Source: Erythroxylum novogranatense (taxonomy: Eukaryota; Streptophyta; Magnoliopsida; Malpighiales; Erythroxylaceae). Taken from it: DNA of 64,000 nucleotides. Numbering within the stretch: the stretch's first letter is position 1; every line of letters begins with the position of its first letter. The notes below the pieces were generated by a model. The model searched no databases. It saw only the letters and a list, made by a program, of their open reading frames with translations, and was not told where the DNA came from. Made by a program: the position numbers and the translations under genes. The DNA is taken from NCBI GenBank assembly GCA_029891385.1, contig CM057228.1, positions 57,915,783-57,979,782 of the forward strand, read 5' to 3'. Positions 35,460 through 47,495 of the stretch are shown piece after piece.

Positions 35460-35936
35460 CTGTGTCACCACCATCTTCTTTGTAACCTCCTCTCCAAATG
35501 ATCTCATTTGATTGACTATTGTTGCCACTTTAGTCATATACTCCTGCACAGATTCTACGTTGATCATGCGTAGGTTTTGGAATTCACAATGTAGAGTCTG
35601 CAACTTGACTTGAACCCTTATGGATGAGCCATGGAAGGATGTTTGCAAAATTAGCCAAGCCTCCTTTGCTGTTGAAGCTGCAACTATTTTTGAGAAAATC
35701 AAATCATCCACTACTTACTGGATGAAGAACAACGCCTTTGAGTCTCTCTTCTTATTTTCTTTCAATCTCGCCACCTCATCGTTTTCATTGTACCCATTCT
35801 CCACTAAGTCATATATTTCATGAGACTTGAACAAAATCTTCATGTTAATGCTCGAGAACTCATAGTTTTTACCTTTAAAAATGGCTATGGATGGATGGGA
35901 AACACTCACTGTATTACCATTGTTGGCTACCATCAT
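35460..35936 (-). pseudogene. copia H gag, N-terminal part
   Basis: Starts at the ATG pair 35931-35936 (MMVANNG), just after the primer site. The longer frame upstream only runs through the primer site. It reads IFKGKNYEFSSINMKILF, then after a stop DDLIFSKIVAASTAKEAWLIL and VQEYMTKVATIVNQMRSFGEE, the normal copia gag order. It is cut at 35459 by element C, and its continuation is at 16766 and below. Confidence 0.88.
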
Positions 35937-35961
35937 AAATACGCCCACGATTGATCGGACC

Positions 35962-35973
35962 AGCTTTGATACC
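35962..35973 (-). promoter_or_regulatory. Primer binding site of copia H
   Basis: TGGTATCAAAGC on the minus strand, one change from TGGTATCAGAGC, three bases from the LTR. Confidence 0.88.
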
Positions 35974-35976
35974 AAT

Positions 35977-36282
35977 TTGAAGGAACAAGGAGGAGAGACA
36001 ACCCAAAAAACAGAGAAGAAAGGTAGTAGAGGAAATAAAAAGCATAGACCAAAATTTTAAAGGTAAACGTGTTTTTACTCTGTTTTATTACATATCTACT
36101 TGCATTATATAGATTCAATATATAAAGATTGACGCATAACAACTTCCAGAAAAATAAGAACCTAGACCTATGTTTATTTTGCTGACAATAATAAAACAAA
36201 TTAGTTTCTAAATTGTAGCTAAGCACTTTCATACTCATTTGCACAAATTTGTTGCGTGTGATTTTAAATCAGATTTTCAACA
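35977..36282 (-). repeat. 5' LTR of copia H
   Basis: 306 bp direct copy of 12976-13279 with about 13 percent differences by eye. Confidence 0.92.
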
Positions 36283-37777
36283 ACTTGAAGGTTGAAATAA
36301 AAAATTTCCATAGTAAGGACGATGGGTCACGCTAGTAGGGAAAGTGCAACAGAAAACTAAACCACTGACAGGCAAGGGCTTGAACAAAATGCTTAAGGGG
36401 TCCAGGCTGGGAGGATTGTATATGATGCAACTAATCCATTCCATTGAATGCAAATATGATAAAAGCTAAATTCCCTATTCCATTAATTGAAAAGTTGCAT
36501 GGCTCTAGCTGGTTTTTGAAGTTGGATATGAAGGCGAGGTACCACCAAATACAGATGAGGGAAGAGGATATGGCGAAAACCAACTTTCGGACAAATGAGG
36601 GACATTACAAGTTCCTTATAGTGCCATTTGGGTTGATGAATGCACCGTCAACTTTTCAGAGTCTCGTGAATGATATTGTTTGACTGTTCCTCCAAAAGTT
36701 CATCTTAGTATTTTTCGACGATATTCTCATCTATAGTTGTGACCTATCACAACATCTGTTGCATCTAAGGGAAGCTTTATCTACATTAGAAACACATCAA
36801 TTATTCATTAATAGGAATAAATGTGACTTCGGGGCCATAGAGACTATCTAGGGCATTCCATTTTGGAGAAGGGTGTCACCACAGACGAGAAAAAGGTGAT
36901 AATAGTGAAGAACTAACTGGTTACCCAAGTCGTTGAAGGAGCTCAGAGGGTTCCTTAGGCTTTACGAGCTACTACCGTAGGTTCATGAGCAATTACATCC
37001 ATTTGGACCAACCCTTAAAAAATATTCTCAAGGCCTAACTTACAAGCAAATGGTTATGGGGGGCTTCCTAACAACAAGCCTTTAAAGGACTCAAAGAGGC
37101 ATTAGTCTCAACTCTTATTCTAGCAATGCCTAACTTTGATCAGCTCTTCGTCATTGAGGGAGATGCTAATGGGTCTATTCTTGGTATAGTCATTTGGTAA
37201 GATAGGCACCCCATAACATATCTCAGCAAGACTTTGGCTAGTACGCATTTGGGGTTGTCAACAAAAGACAAAGAGTTTCTGGCCATCATTAAAACAATGA
37301 AACAATGACACCATTCTTTAAGCTATCGTACATTCTAAGTCCAAACCAACTATCAGAGTTTGAATTACCTGTTAAAGCAGCTTATCTCAACGTCATCCGA
37401 ACAGAACTGGCATCCCAAGCTATTCAAGTACAAGTTTGAGATGGTTTATCGGAGTGGAAAGGAAGATAAGGCGGAGTATGCACTGTCTAAGATTACGTGT
37501 ATCGAGCTCCTCACCATGACCGTTTCTCAAATCCACACTGGATTAATGGAAGATATCAAAAACAATTTGGAAGGAGATTCTAACATTAAGGATCTTATCC
37601 GCCATCTCAAGTCAGACACCACAGGATCATATAATTACAATTGGAAAGAGAATCTGTTGAGATGGAAAGGATGGAGTGTCATAACGGGCATCTGGGAAAG
37701 CTTCAAATTACCAATGCCTTACAGATGTTGAGAGGACATTAACATGGATTTCATAGAAAAGTTACCTCCATCCAGGG
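36283..37777 (+). pseudogene. gypsy B reverse transcriptase and RNase H
   Basis: Resumes the interrupted gypsy reading: TGKGLNKMLKG, then RT with [20 protein letters not shown] (first catalytic Asp), [36 protein letters not shown] and, after a stop, FFDDILIYS (catalytic Asp pair, about 36711-36737). Traces of RNase H follow (ANGSILGIVIW, TYLSKTLAS, STKDKEFLAII), then an integrase linker and FKYKFEMVYRSGKEDKAEYAL. More than six stops. The start of the integrase core, MDFIEKLPPS, is cut at 37777. Confidence 0.85.
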
Positions 37778-39047
37778 TTGTTCCTAACGTTTTATAGGCC
37801 CTGGGTGAAGTAAAAAAAAGGCCAAATAAATTGGCAATATACAAATATGTAAACTTTAAAAGGATATTTTTATTATTAAAATTTAATATTCATACATAAG
37901 TGACCTAATTTATAAGTCTACATACTCAACAAAATATTAAATGATCATAACATCAAATAATAATATCTTGCAAATATTATTTTGTCAAGCAACTAGATAA
38001 AGGTCTAAATTATTAAATCAAATATTTTTGTAACTTTTGAATTTAATTAACATTAGTGATTTTTAATAAATTTTTTATAGGAATTAACGTAATGGTAAGT
38101 GTAGTAATGTAATGCTACCAACCTATTTATAAAAACCAATCAAACACATCCAACTATTTACGATCTTATTTAATTATCAAATAATTATTATTATTATTTA
38201 ATTATCACAATATGTTTAATAGGATTATACAAATTTTATAATAAATGAAATCGTTTATGTAGTCTTTGAATTGAATAACTTAAATTATTTGGTTTAATCT
38301 TATTATAATTAATCTTATGTGAACCTATTCAAGAATGTAAATTCAATAATTATTACATGTGGCAAAGTATTATGAAAATTACAATTACAAAAATTAAAAT
38401 ATTTTTAATATTTAATTATATTTTATAAATAATAAGTAATTTAAAATAAAAGGAGAAACACAAAAATACAATATTATTAATATTATGTTTTGATTTTAAA
38501 TACTAATATAATGTCCATGTTAATGACAAATTACAAATTAATTATAATATGTTCAAATATTTAATAAGTTAAAAATTAAAATTAAAAACTTTACCTTTAA
38601 ATTATCACTCGAGCTCGTAACATATAACCGTGAAATTGTTTTTCCACCAGTTTTTAGTTGAAATATCTTAGATTCATAAGTTAGTGAAAATAAAAAATTA
38701 GAGTGTAAGAAATACACTAAATGCTTGAAAGGTATTTATAAATATAACAAGTTAAAGTTATATAGCTTCTAAGATTAAAAGTTAATGCTAACTTTTTCCG
38801 TAATATATATAGCTAAAAGAAAGCTATTTAGTTTCTAAGATTAAAAGTTAATGCTAACTTTTTCCGTAATATAGCTAATAAAGGAAGTTATTTATTAGTT
38901 AATATTAACTTTTTCTTCTTTGAAAACCAAGGATTTACTACCCTTCTAAATGATAAATGCTGCTAAAATGTATTGACGATGGCCGCCTAGTGAGAGTGGA
39001 TCCCAGGTAGGTGTCCTGCCTGCCCTTACTCAAGGCCGACAATGTCT
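37778..39047. mobile_element. Putative non-autonomous TIR transposon inside gypsy B
   Basis: The integrase reading stops at CTCCATCCAGGG (ending about 37777) and resumes after CTCCATCTAAGGG (about 39047-39059), giving an imperfect 11-13 bp target duplication. The ends resemble each other in inverted orientation: AGGCCCTGGGTGAAG near 37796 and, reversed, CGGCCTTGAGTAAGG near 39020. The ~1.27 kb interior is very AT-rich and has no frame. A long target duplication with TIRs would suit a MULE, but the family is not established. Confidence 0.45.
38768..38925 (+). repeat. Tandem repeat inside the 37.8-39.0 kb insertion
   Basis: A ~40-bp word (TTCTAAGATTAAAAGTTAATG ... TTTTTCCGTAATATA) occurs at about 38768 and 38839, with a shorter third piece near 38900. 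Confidence 0.8.
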
Positions 39048-40070
39048 CCATCTAAGGGATGAACCAGTGTGATGGTAGCGGTGGATCGGCTTAGTAAGTA
39101 CAAACATTTTATCTCCCTGAAACATCCATTCTAAGCTCATGATGTCGCTCAGGTATTCTTGGATCATCTGTTTAGTTATATGGAATGCCTTAAAAATATT
39201 ATCAACGATCGTGATCATATATTTCTCATTATGTTCTGGAAAGTTTTTTAAGTTGTTAGATAACTTTGAACTTCTCTATGGCATATAACCTAGTGAGTTG
39301 GCATAAGTGACGCATACTTTTGTCACTTAACTAAGTGGTTCCAAGTTTGATCCCTGTTTTTGAGAAAACAGCAAACTCTTGAGCCCAACTGTGACCTTTA
39401 GATGGGATATATCATGTAGCGAAAAAGGATTAGTCACCGACTTTTAGCCCAATGGATACTTCCTAAGAAACAAAAAAAAAAAAGTTCGACGCCTAGATAG
39501 ACGCGATGAACACAATGCTCGAGACTTATTTACAAAGCTTTTTTAGTAACACCCTCACCAAGTGGATGGAATGGTTATCATTCGCAGAGTGGTGGTATAA
39601 TAATACATACCACGCAACTATAAACTCCACCCCATTTGAGCTTTAATATGGGTACACTGCTTGGGTATACGTTCCCTATTTGGTTGTAGATTCTAAGGAC
39701 GTGGTGGTCGATCAGATGATGAGGGATCAGGCAATAGCTATGGCATCAATCAAATTCCATCTCCATCAAGCTTAGAACCATAAGAAATAACAGGCGGACC
39801 ACAAGAGAACATATCGAGATTTCAAGGTGGGGGACTTGGTATTTCTGAAGTTTCAACCATATGGGAAGCACTCTCTTTAGGAAAGATACCATAAAAAATT
39901 AACATCTCTATATTATGACCCGTAAGAAGTGACTAAAAAGGTTGGTAAGGTAGCATACAAGTTACGCCTACCAAAAGAAACTACTATTCATCCCATGCTC
40001 GACGTGTTGCAACCAAAGAAATGTGTCGTGGAAGGCACGGTTGTCCCTTCAACACAATTTTAGAGAACGA
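39048..40070 (+). pseudogene. gypsy B integrase
   Basis: Continues the integrase core: VMVAVDRLSKYKHFISL, FLDHLFSYMECLKNIINDRDHIF (second catalytic Asp). A SINE interrupts near 39262-39483. Then LETYLQSFF, WMEWLSFAEWWYNNTYH (catalytic Glu side), STPFEL and RDFKVGDLVFLKFQPY lead to the end of the C-terminal domain, VGKVAYKLRLPKETTIHPMLDV (to about 40010). Several stops. No chromodomain is obvious. Confidence 0.8.
39262..39483 (+). mobile_element. tRNA-derived SINE in gypsy B integrase
   Basis: Contains a Pol III A-box-like word (TAGTGAGTTGGC, 39291-39302) and a B-box-like word (AGTTTGATCCC, 39344-39354) about 53 bp apart, then a ~120-bp body and a poly-A tail of 12 (to 39483). The flanking sequence is integrase on both sides. 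I could not find a clean target duplication, so the 5' end is approximate. Confidence 0.6.
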
Positions 40071-40090
40071 AATCTTGTGTCTAATTTTGA

Positions 40091-40690
40091 TCGGAGCCGT
40101 GACTTATATATACGGCTGTATACTTGTAGCACGCCCGTCACATAAGTGTCATGACATATGAGTCGTTTTTAGTTTTTTATTTTGTATCATTTTAATTTTA
40201 ATAATATTACTATTAGTTTAATAAAAATTAGTTTAAATTTTAAATTTAATTATGTGACTATCAATTTTACAAAAATTAATTAAAATGATAATAAAATAAA
40301 AATTGGTTTGTATACATTTTCTATTTTCTGCTTTTTATTATTTTAATTTTATTTTTAAATAAAATTTTAAAATAAAATTTAAGTTTTAAAAAGTGATTAA
40401 TTTATTAAAATTGATTAATTAATTTATAAATTATAGAAAATATTAAATTAAATTAAAATTAATAATGATGACGATGATGATGATGATAATTATGATGATA
40501 ATTATTATTATTATATTAGCCGAATAAATATTAATTCAAAATTAAACATCTTGTATATTTATAATAAATTTTTTGTGAAATGCAAATAAATTATACAATA
40601 TATTATATATGTAGAATAATTTATTTTGATTTCAACTTCTTATTTTAATTGATAAATTTACTAAAATTGTTTAATTAATTTATAAATTAT
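40091..40690. other. AT-rich stretch with no gene
   Basis: Very AT-rich, no frames of note. Contains a GAT/ATT trinucleotide microsatellite at about 40461-40520. It may hold the lost 3' LTR of gypsy B, but nothing confirms this. Confidence 0.6.
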
Positions 40691-41023
40691 ATTTTATACA
40701 TAAACAGTTAATACTAAATAATTAATTTTACTAAACATCTTTAATAAAAATTGATATTATCTGCTAATCAAATCAATTGATATAATCAACTATTAGCTAA
40801 TTGTCAAATAAATTAGTTATCAACTAATTGCTGATAAAATTAGTCATAAATTAATACAATCAGCTAATTGTCAAATAAGACCTATTTGACAATCAACTAA
40901 TAATTGATTATATCAGTTAATTTGAACAACGAAACCTGTTTGATACTAACAGATAATATTAGCTATTTATTAAAAATATTTGATAAAATTAAATAATTAA
41001 TATTAACTGTTTATGTATAAAAT
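40691..41023. repeat. Foldback (hairpin) element
   Basis: The left arm starts ATTTTATACATAAACAGTTA (40691) and the right arm ends with its reverse complement at 41023. Homology continues inward as an imperfect ~120-bp stem and closes in a perfect 11-bp palindrome around 40878-40882 (ATTGTCAAATA / TATTTGACAAT). A MITE-like structure with no coding capacity. A target duplication was not resolved. Confidence 0.75.
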
Positions 41024-41035
41024 AAAAGAGTAAAA

Positions 41036-42091
41036 ATGTGACCCCTAGTGTGACAGTTATGTTTAAATGATTAAAATTTAAGCATAAACAATGACATTTT
41101 ATTAAGCGGCCGGAGTTAAAACAGAATAAGGTCTCCAAAATTTAGACCATGCAAACTTGTGACTCAAGTACTAGCGCAATTGCCGCGGGATCATCCAAAG
41201 AAGCGACTTAGGAGCATCAATTCAAGTTGCAACGACGCTTTCCTAATGCAAACGAGAGGGAATTTGTTATGAAGAAAGGAAGCAAGGAGAAGGAACTGAA
41301 GAAAGGAGCATGTGAAAACTAGAAGAAACAAAGTCGTATAGCGAAAACGAAGTCGCTAAAATAAGAAGTGTGGTGTAGCGTAGAATATGGGTTAATTACG
41401 TCCTTCGTTTTGATAGAACGTTTGTAACCCGACAGTGACGACGCGTGCTTGGTTAGGTCTCACGTCTTTATCTCTGTGTAACCAATCAAAGATAATTTTA
41501 GGAACCAAATCTCCTCCTCCTTTTATCTCTTCTTCTTCTAACCTCTCTTTCTGAATTCACTTGATTAACTTCGCAAGGACCATTGTACACGAAACACAGT
41601 CATTTCAAACCAGCTAAACATGAATGGGAGACATCGACCACAAAACTGGTAAAAGTAAAAACAATTGCAACTTCAAACGGATCAGCCACCTGCATTTGAT
41701 GATTATAAATTAAAAGGTCAACAACTCAATTTACCACAATAGAAGTTTACATTAAGGCATTAGGCACACAGGATACAGGTTCATAATGCAATTCAATCGT
41801 ACGAACTTTAAGGTGTCTAATGGGATAAAAGAGTAGCGAGATGTGCACCAGAAGATAACATTACAAAAGAAAGAATGATGACAAGAACATCTATTCTAGA
41901 CCTAATATGTTGTTTCAATTAAGGATTGGTACTATTATTATACAAGTTGGCGAAACTAACTCGTTTCCAGGTTTTGCTCGTACCTCATTGACATTTTAAC
42001 AAGGAGAACAGAGATCTTGAGCTAGTTATATTTGTCCAGAGTTGAGTTGCTCCAGCAATATTCTGGTCTCGGTATAGTTCAGAATGTGACA
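41036..42091. other. No gene recognised; 3' flank of CENP-O
   Basis: About 1 kb without credible frames. A pyrimidine-rich CTCCTCCTCC ... CTTCTTCTTC stretch (41511-41545) and a CCAATCAAAG word precede it, which could be an LTR remnant. The last ~100 bases before 42092 should include the CENP-O 3' UTR. Confidence 0.5.
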
Positions 42092-45000
42092 CTAACAGGG
42101 GCTCCTTTCCTGACATATTTGCTTAACGGCTTGTGGAAGATTCAATACAATCTCTGCATAAGCTGAGATGAAGCAAAGAACATTTGAGAAACAACAGAAA
42201 ATGAGAACAATCAAATAAAAGCAGGCCAACAGTTGAGCAAATGTAAAAGAATAATATTTCCTCCGATGAACATAAACTAATTTCACGCTCTTCACTTATT
42301 TGCTTCATCATTTGAAGGTTACTTTGACGAGATCTCTAATAGCAATAGAGTTGCATGTTTCATATGAAAAACTGGGGGATTGATTCAAATAAAACAGACA
42401 TAAATATTTAAATAAACAAAGTCAGGAACGAATGTACATGTTAATGCCACCAATTCGAAAAGAAAATTGGAAATTTTTGATTGAGATGCTAATCAAATTG
42501 GAATGCCCTGACAGAAGAAACAAGAACAATAACACAACATCTCAAATGTATGCCTGATAATACAATTAAAAAAAAAATAGTAACACCTTCTGGTAAGCTC
42601 ATGGTTCGCAAAGCATCCTCAGCATAAGATAAACGAGCAGGACTTGGGTGAGTTCCTACTGATCCACTTTTCTGTAATTGATTCATTGGCCATGCAAAGA
42701 CCTTGACTCGAGTTGGAAGTACAGACATGAGGTCGGCATATCGAAGACTGACAATCACTTTACTGCAAAATGGAAATCAATGTAACCCACCAAATTAAGA
42801 ACATATTTGAAGCCAATCACAAAGCACAACACTAATCCATGAAAGCAAACTTTATATTATCAAGCAACTCGTCTGGACAATAATCAATCAAATTCCAAAC
42901 AAGGAAATTATTGCAGAAAAATAATCACAAAATTGACCAAAAATGAGTTTCAAAGGACTAGTGCTGTTTGTGACCCAAAACAAATGGAAGAAACTGGAAT
43001 ATCCTTCTGGATACAGATAAAATAAAAGGTGAAATAGAGTCGTAAGACTGATAGGTAACTAGGAACATGGAACAAAAACAAAATAATGGTTAAGCCCCTG
43101 TTCCAGACAGAAACTCAAGCTTGTCAATGATGTGACAATCTCCCAGGATTATGAGACTACGCAGCATGCTAACGGAAACTCACATCACCTACTACTTTCT
43201 TCACCTTAAGTAATTCTTCTAGTCCTAAGAAATACCTTTTGCATATTCCAACAGTGCTACTCCTACTCTCTTCTAGTTAGTCATATTATGAAACCTCCAA
43301 AGGCGCCACGGGAACAATCACACAAGACAAAGGTTTAATGATTATGATCAAGTTCCACAAATAAGAAAAACATCCATCAGAAGACAAATTATTGCATCTA
43401 ATTGTTACGTAATTGACTATCAGAACGATCACTCATTAACTTCAACACTCAAAAAGATACTGACCTCTCAAAATCATCCAATACAAATTCTATCATGTGG
43501 TATGGAAGGCTGTGATATAGCTCTCCTATTTGGTTTCCATACAACTCCTTAATGAGTCGAACCTACAGGAGAATGAGAAAGCAAATGAGGGGAACAATTA
43601 TAGCATCCAAACCACCATAGCAGGCTATGCTGTGGAGAAAAGCCGCACACTGTTAAGGATGGTAAAATTTTTCCATACAGTAACCAGGTAAATAATGTGT
43701 TATTTTATGAACAATCATATAATAGCAACAATTGCATATAGAACCTACATTTTGTCTTATACCAAAGAGTTGGCATTATATATCCACTTTCACGAGGCAT
43801 AGATCAAACAACATACCTGTTCCCTTCTATCCACATAAGCCTGCAGAAGTTCTCCAATGTAGTCTATAAATCTCTGAAAGCAAATTATCAAGAACAATTT
43901 TGAGAGAGCCTATGATTCCTTAATGGCACGATGTCAAAAGGGAATCAAACAGAAACAATGGGAAAATCTTACAATCGCATTGGAAGAGAGAAGATCATTT
44001 TCTGCCTCTCGTATCGGCAGAAAGAAAGGAACTGTATGTTCAAGGACAGTCATTTTTTCAAGAAATGACTTGCTCTCAAGCACACAGTGGTACAACTCAC
44101 AAGGCTCTCCTGGAGGTGAAAAGAGAACAGACGAATCATGTTCTCAGTTGCATAAAACAAAGCATTATCTCTACCAAAGTGTAAAACTAAATATAGGATA
44201 AGATTACCCAACATGAGAGACTTAGCTATCAATATTTGAGTCAAATTTCAATGTCACAAAATTGACTAGTTCTTAAAATTCAATAGGGCCATGTGTTACA
44301 TGATGAATATTTTTTATGGAATTTAGATAGCCTATTAAGACTACTCAACAGCTCAACCTCCGAGCCCTGGCATATGTTTCAGACTAACAACAAATTAACA
44401 AACCCGTTTGTTAAAACAAACAATATCCTCTACAAAGGTACTGATAGTACAAAAATCCAAAGATTGTGGAGACAAAGAAGTTGATGATTAATGTTCAAAA
44501 GACAAGACAATACAAGGTTGAAAGACAATTTAGGCTTTCGCTTAGTCCAATTTGAAAAGGCTACCAACCCCAAACTACTCAATCATATACAAACATACAC
44601 ACCAAGGATCTGTGAGGTATAGAGGAGATGAAGGGCATTGTGAAACAAGTTAGATGTATGACAAGAAATCACTTGATGTACCTGCAAATGATGTCTCATA
44701 TTGAATGCCAATTCTTGGCCCCTCCAAGCAACAGATCATCTGTTGAATAATATAACAGCTCAAAATATGTCTAAGACCAAGATGCATATATTATTGCAAA
44801 AGACATTGAAAAAGTTTCAACAATACTGTTTTCAAGTAATCTAAGCCTGATAAGTTGTACCCACTAGAAATATTAGTTCTGGGGAAACCTTTTTGTAACG
44901 AATATCACATTCTCATATGTAATTTTACAATTTCTCAATATAAATGCAACGTCAATCATAGCTAACAAGAGAGAATTTCAAGGGTTTCCCAGTAGTGTAA

Positions 45001-47495
45001 AAAATGAGCCCCTTATCCAATAATACTTCATGTCAAGTACATGAAAAATCCAATATTACATCATCAAAGAAACCTGAAAATGCTCACCTTACTTCCAACT
45101 TTGAAGGTAATTTTTTCATCAGAATGTTGATTTGGCATCATATTCGTGTCCCCTGACATTGCCTTTCTGTCAGCTTCCATGTGAACCTGTTAAAAATCCA
45201 GCATGAACAAATTAAAGGTTGGATAACACCCAACGTCAAATCTGCACCACAGTTTTTGTTATAGAGTGTAACATCCAGTGGATTATGAGTCTTAATTATG
45301 TGGTCCAATTACAAGGAAAACTATAATGAAATTCAATCACTTCAAAGTATTTAGATAGAGCTGTACCCTTTCTCTCATTGTAGCTAGCAGCCCATCATTC
45401 CATTCTTCACCCTCTAAAAGAATTTCTGCAAATGGGGAAGAAGAGGTAGGAGAAAAGCAGCACTTTTTAGTCAACAAATCTTAAATCATAAACAAGTTAT
45501 TTGACAGATCTTGAAGAAGTGAAAGATAAATCACATTAAACAATTATTGATCCAACATAGTTTAAGACATATATGTGGTTAGTTCATTTATTAATATCAT
45601 CATTGTTCACATTGCAAGAAGAAAACCTTTAGATTGTGATGCTCGTGCAGCTTCAAATTCTTTCTGCAGACGTTCAAATATTGACTTGTCAGAATCCCTG
45701 CAATGTAGTGGAACCATGAAACCAAATTATTTTAGCACTTTGACGCTCTGTAGCAATGAAAATCAGCAATTACATTGCAACCAAAACAAAACATACAGAA
45801 AGGCGAGAAAGCTGATTCTTTAAGTAAACTAAATATGTGCTGATATTATGGCCAAAACAAGTAAAATATAAGCTCAGGTTACATAGAGCTCAGTATTGAG
45901 CAACTAGTTAACCAATGAAATGAAAACAACATAATCACCTAAAGATAACTGTTTTAGCAATGTTTAATATTAACTATTAACCTTTCACAGAGCAATAACT
46001 GCTCTGAATATAAACGTATATCAAACTTACAGTGTTGCCCATAATGAAATTCCAAGTATTGGTTTGGAAGGAACTATTTTTACAAACCGTAAAGACATGT
46101 GGTTTAAGAAATCACAGTAAGAATTCCAACAATTGTAAGAGATTTTAAATGAGCACCAGGAAATGGACTTAAAAATTGACACCCTCAAGAGAAAAGGAAA
46201 CTTGCTTGCAGGTGATAAAAGTGTCTCAAATAAATCAACACATCACAGATAAATGTCAGCAATTATAAGGAATAATTTCTTATATTTTTTATAAGGATCA
46301 GAATTAAACCCTCCTTGGCTTCATGAAAGGTAATCATTGCATGTAGCACAATTTGGTGAAATACTATAGAATTGCATAACAGGAAATAAGAATAAGTCTG
46401 AGCTATGCTGATACGCACTTACAGTCAACCAGAACCAGCTGTGTGCAGATAAACTGACAAGGATGCCGTGTCTTTGCAAGGTAAAAAGAATCATTCACTT
46501 GTCAAAGCCAATTTTTGTTTTACCATTGTTGTTTTCTACTTTTCACTCATAAATGTTCATTTGATCAACAAGTGAAAACACCAATGGTTCTAAAGAATAC
46601 TCTGGATTAGTTAAAAACAACAAGATAAACTAAGCATACCTAGAGAGACGCTCTGCCAGTTCCGCATGCCTCTTCAGAACATTAGAAACTGTGACAAGGA
46701 GAAGAAGATTGAATTTCTTCTACAAGAGCATTGTATTACTGAATACACATAAATACGCAACATAAAAAATGACTTGCAAGTGACAACAAATACATCTAGC
46801 ACGTGTTGTCTCCAATCGAATATCTTCCTCTTGCATAAAATTCTGTTAAGCAACAACATGAACTATGATTACTGGGATAATTTCAAAATTAAAAAAAAAA
46901 GTAAAGGCGATATTTTGTTCAAACACATTGGAATAGAGTAGAAGGTCAATAATAATCATAACAAGCTACATCAAATAACTACTTCTGTGTTATAGCCGAG
47001 GAATAAGACAAACAAATCATAGCCAATTCACTATTTCAGAACTCTAACAAGAACAGAAACAACTCTAAATCTAATTACTTGACTTTGCAACTAAGCATTT
47101 TTGAATAATCAGTATTCGAACTTCGACTAATTTACACGCTCCTTTGGCAATTACGGTTTCACTTTAAGATAACAATTACGAAGTTATTCCAGAAGGCAAA
47201 ACGAGAAAAAGAAGAAGAAGAAGAAGAAGAAAGCAAAAAAGAACAACTACTGGAAAAGTACCACTTCCCCCATGAGTGAATACGGACGCCCTGAGAGCGG
47301 TTCGAACTGTTGCACAATCACAAAGACAAGCAACTGTAAGTTAACACAGGGGAAACTCACTGAATACGGTGTCCTGAAAGACACAGACAGTGGCGAAGAT
47401 GAAGGAATTAAGAAAGAGACCTTGCGAGAGAAGTCTGCAGCAAAGGAATTCTTCTTCTTTCTCTTCTTCAAAGACTCTTCACCGTCGCTATCCAT
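42092..47495 (-). CDS. CENPO: Centromere protein O (CENP-O), 12 exons, host gene
   Basis: CENP-O is a subunit of the CENP-O/P/Q/U inner-kinetochore complex in the nucleus. Exons (5' to 3'): 47421-47495, 46794-46842, 46640-46688, 45627-45697, 45367-45425, 45088-45186, 44682-44739, 43973-44109, 43817-43873, 43465-43562, 42587-42762, 42092-42162. All introns are GT-AG, phases join correctly, and the sum is 999 nt (332 residues plus TAG), close to the family size. The N-terminus is a basic Lys-rich stretch followed by a coiled coil (about residues 30-75, RFSNVLKRHAELAERLSRD). The C-terminal half has the conserved core: VLESKSFLEKMTVLEHTVPF, ELYHSLPYHMIEFVLDDF, VSLRYADL. No lesions. Identification rests on remembered plant CENP-O sequences and the coherent splice model. 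Confidence 0.86.

Larger units (their letters stand above)
12976..36282 (-). mobile_element. Ty1/copia retrotransposon H, split by element C
   Basis: Minus-strand copia element with short ~305-bp LTRs at 12976-13279 and 35977-36282, a primer site (35962-35973), gag, protease, integrase, RT and RNase H in order, and a PPT (13280-13291). Flanks are ACTTT (12971-12975) and ACTTG (36283-36287), a 5-bp target duplication with one change. Its gag is split by element C. The LTR pair differs at roughly 13 percent by eye, so it is clearly older than C and D. Confidence 0.92.
12644..40090 (+). mobile_element. Old Ty3/gypsy element B, interrupted by nested insertions
   Basis: The outermost element of the nest. 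Protease codons lie at 12660-12975. After removal of copia H the reading resumes at 36283 with the protease-RT linker, RT, RNase H and integrase to about 40070, itself interrupted by a TIR-type insertion (37778-39047) and a SINE. No LTRs or gag are recognised. The many stops and frameshifts make it the oldest layer. Confidence 0.8.

Noticed and set aside
47340..47420. Extra 13-nt mini-exon (GACACCGTATTCA) in CENP-O intron 1
   Set aside because: It has AG/GT edges, but including it breaks the frame; direct joining of 47421 to 46842 gives an intact 332-residue protein.
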